From: Sphingobacterium multivorum | GTDB lineage: Bacteria > Bacteroidota > Bacteroidia > Sphingobacteriales > Sphingobacteriaceae | NCBI RefSeq assembly: GCF_900457465.1 | Contig: NZ_UAUU01000006.1 | Location: forward strand, 1-64,000 | DNA length: 64,000 nt | Reading direction: 5' to 3' | Shown: positions 57,288 to 64,000 of the stretch, piece after piece | Layout: each line of letters begins with the position of its first letter | How positions within the stretch are numbered: the first letter of the stretch is position 1 | Position numbers and translations under genes: made by a program | Notes under the pieces: model-generated | What the model saw: only the letters and a program-made list of their open reading frames with translations | Told to the model about the DNA's origin: nothing | Databases searched by the model: none

Positions 57288-58154
57288 ATGGAAAAGCAGG
57301 TAAATGCGGGCGAATTTGTAGATCGTTTTATGACAGGTAGTTTGGAGCACCTTCGCTACCAACAATCGCCGATCAAGATATTTCAGCTCAGTGAAATCGC
57401 CCCTTACATTAAATTCCCTACTCCGCCAATTTTCTTGGGCTATAACCTCCTCGTCCATATAACTGAAGGTTATTTTAAACATCAGATCGGTGCCAAAGAA
57501 TATGTCGTTCAGGCTCCAGCAATTCTTATCAGCAATTATGGTAATATTTCAACAATAAAGTCTGTCGATAAATCTTCGAAAGGGCATTGCGTCTTGATCA
57601 ACGACAATGCGATGACGTCCATATTCAGGGAACAGGAGATTTTGAATATCTTTAACATCTCGCCCTTACTTAACTTAACTGCACAAGATAGTAGTGATCT
57701 TCAGGAGCTTTTTAGATTACTTTATAATGAACTACTTTCGGAATTCCCTTATCGAGAACTGTTTGAAAATTTGTTAAAATCGGCAATTTTAAAAATCATC
57801 AAACTTTCGTCCTCCAATCAAGCCCTCAATCGTCGGCAGGAAATTGCAATGATGTTCAAACAGCTTGTGCACAAAAACTTCAAAAAGCAAAAAAATATTT
57901 CATTCTACGCCGACAAACTTGCAGTATCTACAAACTACCTTAATCGCTGTGTATTTTCAGTATTTAAAAAATCTTCCAAAGAACTTATTCTAGAAGTACT
58001 GATTATGCACAGTCAATTTCTGCTGTTTGAATCCACTAAAAGCATTGCAGATATCTGTTATGAATTGGATTTTTCTGACCCGTCTTACTTCTCACGACTT
58101 TTCAAAAAAATAGTTGGCGTCTCTCCTACTTCTTATCGAAACAGAGCAACATAA
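57288..58154 (+). CDS. AraC-family transcriptional regulator
   Basis: This 288-residue protein starts at the ATG at 57288 (MEKQVNAGEFVDRFM); the upstream in-frame TTG at 57282 is not needed. Residues 1-170 are a cupin-like sensor part. Residues 190-288 hold two AraC HTH motifs: FYADKLAVSTNYLNRCVFSV and SIADICYELDFSDPSYFSRL, with the FKKIVGVSPTSYRN signature. It lies 176 bp upstream of the acyl-CoA dehydrogenase gene on the same strand and may control it or the divergent DUF1343 genes. Confidence 0.92.
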   Translation: MEKQVNAGEFVDRFMTGSLEHLRYQQSPIKIFQLSEIAPYIKFPTPPIFLGYNLLVHITEGYFKHQIGAKEYVVQAPAILISNYGNISTIKSVDKSSKGHCVLINDNAMTSIFREQEILNIFNISPLLNLTAQDSSDLQELFRLLYNELLSEFPYRELFENLLKSAILKIIKLSSSNQALNRRQEIAMMFKQLVHKNFKKQKNISFYADKLAVSTNYLNRCVFSVFKKSSKELILEVLIMHSQFLLFESTKSIADICYELDFSDPSYFSRLFKKIVGVSPTSYRNRAT

Positions 58155-58223
58155 ATTTTCAACATGCACGATTTGTCCTATCTTTTATACTGAAGTACAC
58201 AAGAAAATCAAATTGATTGCAGT

Positions 58224-58231
58224 TATTTTTG
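58224..58231 (+). promoter_or_regulatory. -7 promoter box for acyl-CoA dehydrogenase gene
   Basis: TATTTTTG fits TAnnTTTG; it lies about 100 bp before the ATG at 58331. The -33 element is not clear. Confidence 0.4.
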
Positions 58232-58330
58232 TGTAAGTCATTGAAGCAAAAGAGAATTTCAGTTCGGTAGCACTCTTTATTCTCGATGTTTCAATTTACA
58301 TTGTTCCATCATTTAATTACATATTTAAAG

Positions 58331-59851
58331 ATGCTTAAGGTTTCAGAAGACAACAATATAACCCAGGATTTCGATTTGTTTATTGCAGATTTTAAAACTA
58401 GGCTGTCAAGCTTATTTAATAAGGAGTACGATTACAACTCGCTCAGTTTAACGCGTGGGCTTCCCCCTGAGTTTTTAAAAGAGATCATGAAAATGCAACC
58501 ATTGTCGGTTGCTATCCCCGAACATCACGGTGGTCGTGGTCTTCATGTAAAAGAATGTTTGGGTGTACTGGCGGCAGCTTCTTATGAATCACTATCGTTA
58601 TCGCTAATCTTCGGGATCAATATTGCACTATTTTTGGAACCTTTTGCCAAATACGGCAACACCTTACTTCAAGAGAGGGTATTCCATCAATTTTTGGAAA
58701 ATCAGGCAATGGGAGGACTAATGATTACCGAACAGGCTTACGGCAGTGACGCACTCAATATGCGAACATCTTACGAACAAAGGGACGATAAGTACTATAT
58801 AAAAGGTGAAAAACACTGGCAAGGTCTTACTGGAGCTGCAGACTTTTGGCTCGTAACAGCGCGCAAGAAAAATGAAAATGGAGAACTGGTGCGGGATATA
58901 GATTTCTTTGTCACAGAGAACGCCGTCGAAGAACAAAAGATTGTTGTCACAAAGAAATACAATAGCCTTGGTCTCTATGCAATTCCTTATGGTGTCAACA
59001 ACATTGATATCAATGTTCCCGCGGATCATAAACTAAATCCGGAAAGTACAGGAATTAAATTGATGTTAGATACCCTCCACCGCAGCAGATTACAGTTCCC
59101 AGGGATGGGCATGGGTTTTATAAAACGAATGTTGGATGAGGCCATGACACATTGTTCCGAACGCCGTGTAGCAGGTATTAGTTTAAATGAATTAGACGCT
59201 GTTAAATTTCAGTTGTCGCGCATACAGGCTGCATTTACCTTGTGTTCTGCAATGTGTTCATACAGTGTCTCGATCAGCTCTATCCATAATGACCTTTCAG
59301 CCTATGGTGTAGATGCCAATAGTGTGAAAGCATTTGTGACAGACTTAATGCATGAAGCCGCGCAAATATGTGTGCAATTATCCGGTGCAAATGGCTACAG
59401 GTTAGACCATGTTGCCGGTCGTGGCCTCATAGACAGTAGACCTTTTCAAATCTTTGAGGGATCAAATGAAATGCTATATTCTCAAGTTGCTGAAGCGATC
59501 GGTAAACTTATGCGCAAAACCAAAGAAAGCAACTTATTATCTTTCTTAAAAAAATATAGCTCAACTGAATTTGCAGCACCATTTTTCTCATCAATCTTGA
59601 ATTTTGACTTTCCGCTACAGCCGAAACAACGTGAACTGGTTACACTTGGAAAGATAATCGCCCGCGTCATTTGTTTTCAGTATGTTTTACAAATTAACAA
59701 TGCCGGGTTCAATGATAAGATGACTGAAATAACACGTCAACACGTAAGTATGGATATTTATATGTTGGTAGGCCAATTATCAAATAACAATAATGCCGAA
59801 CCACTTATGAACTATGACGAGAACACGGATTGGATGAAGTTCACTTCTTAA
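58331..59851 (+). CDS. Acyl-CoA dehydrogenase family protein
   Basis: This 506-residue protein starts at the ATG at 58331 (MLKVSEDNNITQDF). It has the acyl-CoA dehydrogenase fold: AIPEHHGGRGLHVKECLGVL (N-terminal helices), QAMGGLMITEQAYGSDALNM (FAD and substrate loop), KGEKHWQGLTGAADFWLV, then the C-terminal helical part with GANGYRLDHVAGRGLIDSRP and IFEGSNEMLY. The catalytic base of the family lies in the C-terminal half; I could not place it with confidence. It is transcribed as a single gene from a promoter near 58224. The preferred substrate is unknown. Confidence 0.88.
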   Translation: MLKVSEDNNITQDFDLFIADFKTRLSSLFNKEYDYNSLSLTRGLPPEFLKEIMKMQPLSVAIPEHHGGRGLHVKECLGVLAAASYESLSLSLIFGINIALFLEPFAKYGNTLLQERVFHQFLENQAMGGLMITEQAYGSDALNMRTSYEQRDDKYYIKGEKHWQGLTGAADFWLVTARKKNENGELVRDIDFFVTENAVEEQKIVVTKKYNSLGLYAIPYGVNNIDINVPADHKLNPESTGIKLMLDTLHRSRLQFPGMGMGFIKRMLDEAMTHCSERRVAGISLNELDAVKFQLSRIQAAFTLCSAMCSYSVSISSIHNDLSAYGVDANSVKAFVTDLMHEAAQICVQLSGANGYRLDHVAGRGLIDSRPFQIFEGSNEMLYSQVAEAIGKLMRKTKESNLLSFLKKYSSTEFAAPFFSSILNFDFPLQPKQRELVTLGKIIARVICFQYVLQINNAGFNDKMTEITRQHVSMDIYMLVGQLSNNNNAEPLMNYDENTDWMKFTS

Positions 59852-59897
59852 TCAGGAGAGATTACAGGAATCAAACTAGTCAGTAAGTTTCAATAAA

Positions 59898-59933
59898 CGC
59901 AAGAGGCCACTTCCTATGAAGTGGCCTCCTGCG
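59898..59933. terminator. Bidirectional terminator between acyl-CoA dehydrogenase and helicase genes
   Basis: GAGGCCACTTC (59903-59913) pairs with GAAGTGGCCTC (59918-59928) around a CTAT loop, extended by CGC/GCG outside. It lies between convergent genes and directly abuts the helicase stop codon. Confidence 0.85.
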
Positions 59934-61847
59934 TTATATTGCTGAAATATCCCATTCCCACACACTATGATAGTGCCCTATCGACTCGGTATAGGCAATA
60001 AATTCTCGGTAAAACGGATGTGAACCTATTGTAGCACTATCTCCAATAACAACCAATTTCTTCTTAGCTCTAGTCATTGCCACATTCATCCGGCGAACAT
60101 CAGACAAAAAACCAATCTGCTGTTCAGCGTTACTTCTGGTCAAACTGATATAAATAACATCCTTCTCTTGTCCCTGAAAACTGTCTATTGTCTGTATTTT
60201 AATCAAGTCATTAAAAGGTCGCAGCTCGTCTTCCCCTTCCAATACTTCCTTCAGGAAAGTAGCCTGTTTCCGATAAGGTGCAATCACCCCGATGCTCAGG
60301 CTTTCATTTAGGGTCGAGGAAGCTTTCCAAGCCCCAATATGGTCGTTTAGATGAGCTTTAATAAAATGAGCTTCGCCCATATTGAAGATTGCGCCGTCAC
60401 TTTCCGTTTCTTCAAATCCCGCTCCTGCTGTATCAATAAATAACACCGACTCAGTATCCATTGCTAAGCTCCACTGTGCCACTGTACTATCTGCTCTTAA
60501 CGAACCATTATATAAGGCTACAGATGGGTAATGCATAATTTGTTCATTCATGCGATACTGCACATCTAGCAAAGAAACTAATTGTGGATTACGGTCTACC
60601 AATTTTTCAAATAATGTATGACTCAGGCCATGGTTAGATCCCTTACTCGATTTTACTGTTGGAGGTAATTGATTATGATCACCGGCCAAAATAAGCCGAT
60701 GTGCCTTTAATATCGGTATCCAGCAAGCAGGCTCTAATGCTTGTGCAGCCTCATCAATAATGACTGTTTCATAGCTACGATTGCGGATAACCTCATGATT
60801 TGATCCAACCAAAGTTGCAGTGATTACCTGCGATTTATCCAAAACATCTGCACTGATAAAATCTTGAATTTTATCGACATCTTTTCTGATTCGATGGGCC
60901 TCATCAAACAATGCTTTTCTTTGCTCCCGCTCAGCCTTTCCAAAATTACGTTTATATTTTTGAGCCATCTCTGTATACGCCCGCACTTGTTTTTGAAGTG
61001 TTTTAATATCCTTATTTGCGGGATGTCGATCAATCTTTGCATCGAGTGTCAATTCTTGAAGATGTTCCGAAACCTTAACAGGATTACCTATTCTTGTTAC
61101 TGTAATGCCAGCAGCGTCTAAACGTTCGGTTAGCAGATCAACGGCCGTATTGCTCGGGGCAACAACCAATACTTGCTTGTTGTATTGTTTTAGGAGTGCC
61201 TGCACGACCTGAACCAATGTTGTTGTTTTCCCTGTCCCCGGCGGCCCATGCAAAAGAGCCACGGTACTTGCTTCCAATAGCTGTTGGATCGCTTTATTTT
61301 GCCCCATATTTAAGCTGGGATGCTCAAAGAATTCTCCAATAGAAGCAATCGGAATGACCTCTTCACCGATTAATCTTCTCACTAAACTACCCTGCTTTGC
61401 ATCACGGCTCAATTCCTTTCCTTTCTCCAATGCATTGAACATCTCCCGATAGGAATACTCATCAAATAACAAATCAACACCAAGCTTCCCTCTTCTGCTC
61501 CATTCTGGAAATTCATCGACACGAAATGAAATTCGCATCCCATCCCTATTGATCGAAGATATGATGCCCTCTATTCGATCTCGGTCGGGATCGTGATTTG
61601 AAAACAGACAAACTGGCATACCAAAGCGAAACTTATGTTCGACCTCATAATGATTTGTTCGATTTAAATTAACGGACAAATAGTCTCCTCTTCCAAGCTC
61701 CGTATCCGTTATCTGAATCGGAAACCAGGTGACACCTTGCATTCTTCGTTCATTCAAACTACTTTTCAACAACAAATTTTCATGTTGTAATTTATCAAAT
61801 TGCTGCTCTTCTTGTAATAAAGTAATAAGCTCGTCGAAATAATTCAT
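59934..61847 (-). CDS. UPF1/IGHMBP2-like SF1B helicase
   Basis: This 637-residue protein starts at the ATG at 61847 (MNYFDELITLLQEEQQFDKL); an in-frame ATG at 61904 adds 19 doubtful residues. It has Walker A LLHGPPGTGKTTTLVQVVQ, motif Ia VLVVAPSNTAVDLL, motif II VIIDEAAQALEP (DEAA), motif III LAGDHNQLPPTV, motif IV SIGVIAPYRKQ, motif V IKIQTIDSFQGQEKDVIYI and motif VI RRMNVAMTRAKKKL. It unwinds RNA or DNA 5'-to-3' with ATP in the cytoplasm. It has an N-terminal beta-barrel-like region (about 50-180) typical of IGHMBP2-type proteins. Confidence 0.93.
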   Translation of the reverse strand: MNYFDELITLLQEEQQFDKLQHENLLLKSSLNERRMQGVTWFPIQITDTELGRGDYLSVNLNRTNHYEVEHKFRFGMPVCLFSNHDPDRDRIEGIISSINRDGMRISFRVDEFPEWSRRGKLGVDLLFDEYSYREMFNALEKGKELSRDAKQGSLVRRLIGEEVIPIASIGEFFEHPSLNMGQNKAIQQLLEASTVALLHGPPGTGKTTTLVQVVQALLKQYNKQVLVVAPSNTAVDLLTERLDAAGITVTRIGNPVKVSEHLQELTLDAKIDRHPANKDIKTLQKQVRAYTEMAQKYKRNFGKAEREQRKALFDEAHRIRKDVDKIQDFISADVLDKSQVITATLVGSNHEVIRNRSYETVIIDEAAQALEPACWIPILKAHRLILAGDHNQLPPTVKSSKGSNHGLSHTLFEKLVDRNPQLVSLLDVQYRMNEQIMHYPSVALYNGSLRADSTVAQWSLAMDTESVLFIDTAGAGFEETESDGAIFNMGEAHFIKAHLNDHIGAWKASSTLNESLSIGVIAPYRKQATFLKEVLEGEDELRPFNDLIKIQTIDSFQGQEKDVIYISLTRSNAEQQIGFLSDVRRMNVAMTRAKKKLVVIGDSATIGSHPFYREFIAYTESIGHYHSVWEWDISAI

Positions 61848-62061
61848 CGTGTCATATATATTGCTCAGGCACAAAATAACTGTTTTTTCACGTATTTGGA
61901 CCATTTGGTTTTTAATTTCATCTCATCCTTTGCCAAATTTTGTAAAGCAAATCGATATCCTTCTAAGGAAGCAATGGATCTAGCCGTAAATTCATTTTTT
62001 TTTTGTTATAATTGAAAAACAGACCGTTTTCCAATCGAAACATCCATAAATCAACAATTAG

Positions 62062-62400
62062 ATGAGCGAAATATTCTTACACGATAGCGAACAGCAATGG
62101 ACAGACTTGGGCGAAGGTGTGATGCGAAAAATACTTGTTTTTAATGATGAACTCATGCTCATGAAAGTTCGTTTTAAAAAAGGGGCCATCGGTACACTTC
62201 ATCAACACCCCCATACGCAGATTTCTTATGTTAGTGCTGGAACATTCAGATACCATATTGACGGTGTTGATCGCATCCTAACTGCAGGAGACTCTTGTAT
62301 CATCTATTCGCAATTGGTTCATGGATGTGAATGTCTCGAGGAGGGTGAACTGATCGATTCATTCACTCCTTATCGCGAAGACTTTGTTCAGTCTACCTAA
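62062..62400 (+). CDS. Cupin-domain protein
   Basis: This 112-residue protein has one conserved cupin beta-barrel. Metal-binding residues can be placed at HQHPHTQISYVSAGTF (two His and a distal residue) and the second motif SQLVHGCECLEEGEL. Single-cupin proteins of this size include KdgF-like isomerases and sugar-related enzymes. The substrate is not inferable. It is a single gene followed by the metallo-beta-lactamase gene (73 bp gap); a link is not shown. Confidence 0.85.
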   Translation: MSEIFLHDSEQQWTDLGEGVMRKILVFNDELMLMKVRFKKGAIGTLHQHPHTQISYVSAGTFRYHIDGVDRILTAGDSCIIYSQLVHGCECLEEGELIDSFTPYREDFVQST

Positions 62401-62473
62401 AAAATGTATTGATAAGGTCTTGAAAAAATAATAATCATTTTGTTCTAACGTTAATGCAATAACATTCAAAAAT

Positions 62474-63226
62474 ATGATCTCACTTCTTTCTCCCCATATG
62501 CGCGCAACATTTGCTGGTGTATGCCTGAGCATTGGTTTACTCGGTCTTTCCCCATCTCTACAAGCGCAAGAAAAACCTCTTTTAATAGAGAAGATAAATT
62601 CGCAACTATACCTCTATACCACCTTTAATAATTTTGAAGGCACCAAATATGCTGCTAATGCGGTCTATTTAATAACAAAAAAAGGCGTTATTCTATTTGA
62701 TACACCATGGGATTCCACACAATATCAACCCCTATTGGACAGTATCAAACAGAAACATAATTTACCCGTCATTGCGGTGTACGCAACACACTGGCACGAA
62801 GACCGTGCGGGTGGTTTTGCGTATTACAACCGTATTGGAATTCCAACCTACGCAACGAAAATGACGAACGACCTACTAAAGGCAAATCACAAAGCCCAGG
62901 CCACTCATCTTGTTTCCACCAATAAAACCTACAGCGTCGGCGGACAATCTTTTGTTCTGAACTTTTTTGGTGCCGGACACTCCATGGACAATGTTGTTGT
63001 CTGGTTTCCCGAATATAAGATCCTAGACGGTGGTTGTTTTATAAAAAGCTCCGAAGCCCAAGATCTAGGATTTACGGCAGATGGGGATATAAAATCCTGG
63101 AAGCCATCCCTAGCGAGGTTATTGGCAAAATATCCCGAAATTAATATGGTTATTCCTGGACATGATGCCTGGAAAGATAAAGGTCAGATAAAGCGAACCG
63201 AAGCTCTGCTTACTGAAGGACACTAA
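62474..63226 (+). CDS. Subclass B1 metallo-beta-lactamase
   Basis: This 250-residue exported zinc enzyme has a signal peptide (about 1-31, SLQAQ). The zinc ligands of subclass B1 are all present: H106, H108 and D110 in THWHEDRAGG, H169 in GAGHSMDN, C188 in LDGGCFIKS and H230 in IPGHDAW, with the substrate-binding Lys191. It should hydrolyse penicillins, cephalosporins and carbapenems in the periplasm. The sequence resembles chromosomal enzymes of environmental Bacteroidota (BlaB/EBR type). No IS or integron element flanks it, so it looks resident. The start could also be the Met at residue 9. Confidence 0.93.
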   Translation: MISLLSPHMRATFAGVCLSIGLLGLSPSLQAQEKPLLIEKINSQLYLYTTFNNFEGTKYAANAVYLITKKGVILFDTPWDSTQYQPLLDSIKQKHNLPVIAVYATHWHEDRAGGFAYYNRIGIPTYATKMTNDLLKANHKAQATHLVSTNKTYSVGGQSFVLNFFGAGHSMDNVVVWFPEYKILDGGCFIKSSEAQDLGFTADGDIKSWKPSLARLLAKYPEINMVIPGHDAWKDKGQIKRTEALLTEGH

Positions 63227-63446
63227 TACATTTCTTTTATCCCCAAGGATGCCGGTAAACTCTCTTGTTTTTCAATAGGATAAAAATATCTGTAAGGAAC
63301 CAAATAGATAAAACCATTGATTATAATGCATTTAGGTCGTCAAAAAAGAAGCAACTAGATAACAGACCTACAAAAAACAGTAGAAAAATAAAAAAGAGGC
63401 TTTGTTTATCCAAAAAAGTACTATCTTAGCGACACCAAATAAAGCA

Positions 63447-63520
63447 GGGGCATTAGCTCATTTGGCTAGAGCGCTTCGCTGGCAGTGAAGAGGTGATCAG
63501 TTCGAATCTGATATGCTCCA
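63447..63520 (+). tRNA. tRNA-Ala (anticodon GGC)
   Basis: A complete cloverleaf: acceptor GGGGCAT/ATGCTCC with the G3:U70 pair that identifies alanine tRNA, D arm GCTC...GAGC, anticodon stem CTTCG/TGAAG with loop CTGGCAG (anticodon GGC at 63481-63483) and T arm ATCAG-TTCGAAT-CTGAT. Discriminator A at 63520. CCA is not encoded. A terminator follows at 63526. Confidence 0.97.
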
Positions 63521-63525
63521 CAAAA

Positions 63526-63554
63526 AAAAGGGTACTTAAGTACCCTTTTCTTAT
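63526..63554 (+). terminator. Terminator of tRNA-Ala
   Basis: A self-complementary AAAAGGGTA-CTTAAG-TACCCTTTT hairpin, 5 bases after the tRNA, followed by CTTAT. Confidence 0.85.
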
Positions 63555-63584
63555 TTTTAATCGGCCAATTTTGACAGCAAATTC

Positions 63585-64000
63585 TTATTTATAAGAGTTT
63601 ACAGATTTAGAAATTTTCCAGGTTCCGTTTTCTTTAACCAGAGTGATCAGATCTGTTTTAGCAAAACCATCAAATTGCATCGTAACTTTCGCAATGGCAT
63701 AATCAGGTAATTCTTCAACGATCTGCGTTGTTGTTCTGCAGTTCATCTTAATTCCTTTTTGTTTTTTCAAAAATTCAATCATCTCATGACGGCTATGTTT
63801 CAAATCTTGTTTACCACAAATCTTTTGATCAAAATCAGCTGTAAAAAGCTTGTCTAAATTAGCTACTTGACCTTCGGTCATTGCACCAACGTATTCATCG
63901 ATGGCTAAATCAGCAGTAATTAAATTGCGTTCTTCTGGCTTAACTGAAGCCATCGAGCAAGTAGAGATTGCAATCATTGCCGCTGCTACAAATGTTTTTA
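63585..64000 (-). CDS. NTF2-like (lumazine-binding-type) secreted protein, 5' end off window
   Basis: The visible 138 codons end in the TAA at 63585. The window edge falls inside the signal peptide (KTFVAAAMIAISTCSMASVKP), so the start is not seen; an internal ATG at 63977 is not the true start. The mature part, TADLAIDEYVGAMTEGQVAN, LDKLFTADFDQKICG, YAIAKVTMQFDGFAKTDLIT and LVKENGTWKISKSVNSYK, is the NTF2 / SnoaL fold of a putative periplasmic binding protein. The function is unknown. Confidence 0.82.
   Translation of the reverse strand, partial: KTFVAAAMIAISTCSMASVKPEERNLITADLAIDEYVGAMTEGQVANLDKLFTADFDQKICGKQDLKHSRHEMIEFLKKQKGIKMNCRTTTQIVEELPDYAIAKVTMQFDGFAKTDLITLVKENGTWKISKSVNSYK

Overview
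The window looks like a chromosomal piece of a Sphingobacteriaceae member (Bacteroidota), most likely Sphingobacterium or a close relative. The evidence is an AT-rich sequence, two SusC/SusD outer-membrane uptake pairs, an ECF-sigma/FecR regulatory pair, three GH92 mannosidase genes, TAnnTTTG-type -7 promoter boxes, mostly no Shine-Dalgarno sequences, LytTR and AraC regulators, and a subclass B1 metallo-beta-lactamase. No phage, plasmid origin or CRISPR array was seen.

Layout. (1) 1-8.4 kb: a polysaccharide-utilisation operon on the minus strand (SusC, SusD, DUF1080 protein). It was hit twice by the same IS4-family element, each time with a clean 9-bp target duplication: once inside susD, once between susC and its probable LacI-type operator. 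(2) 9.2-12.6 kb: a small unknown protein, a Crp/Fnr regulator and a two-gene RNA-repair operon (RNA ligase plus HD-phosphoesterase/polynucleotide kinase). (3) 12.8-18 kb: a LytS-like kinase, thioredoxin-like protein and LytTR regulator operon, whose middle gene is split by an IS110-family element carrying a candidate bridge-RNA region. (4) 18.3-22.9 kb: small plus-strand genes (DUF2007, degenerate Nudix, GNAT, TPR, FMN reductase) and an 11-bp phased tandem repeat. (5) 23-32.4 kb: a complete ECF sigma / anti-sigma / SusC / SusD / two thioredoxin-fold proteins locus on the minus strand, in which anti-sigma, SusC and SusD are frameshifted. (6) 32.5-42.7 kb: HxlR regulator and old yellow enzyme divergon, alpha/beta hydrolase, MRJP-like protein, a promoter with three small genes, DUF72, and a frameshift-rich stretch (glutaminyl cyclotransferase, two lipoproteins, a small membrane protein). 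(7) 42.8-51 kb: three GH92 genes behind an operator like that of region 1. (8) 51.6-54 kb: a LuxR-type regulator facing a LuxI/GNAT-like acyltransferase and an E1-like adenylyltransferase. (9) 54-64 kb: DUF2200, a PQQ-type beta-propeller, a NamZ-like DUF1343 protein, AraC regulator, acyl-CoA dehydrogenase, UPF1-type helicase, cupin, metallo-beta-lactamase, tRNA-Ala(GGC) and the start of an NTF2-like protein.

How the genes work together. The two SusCD loci and the GH92 cluster indicate glycan scavenging, with the GH92 cluster directed at alpha-mannans. The operator-like motif ACRAAAACGTTTRAA, shared by the first SusCD operon and the GH92 cluster, suggests one LacI-family regulator controls both. 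About ten genes carry single-base indels in short homopolymers without nonsense substitutions. This clustering may reflect consensus errors rather than true decay, so 'pseudogene' calls based only on frameshifts are provisional; the two IS insertions in genes are real in the sequence as given.

Most interesting leads: the LuxR/LuxI-like/E1-like cassette, the RNA-repair operon with a leader hairpin, the shared operator, the IS110 guide-RNA region, the 11-bp phased repeat, and the fold-back hairpin abutting the IS4 transposase start codon.
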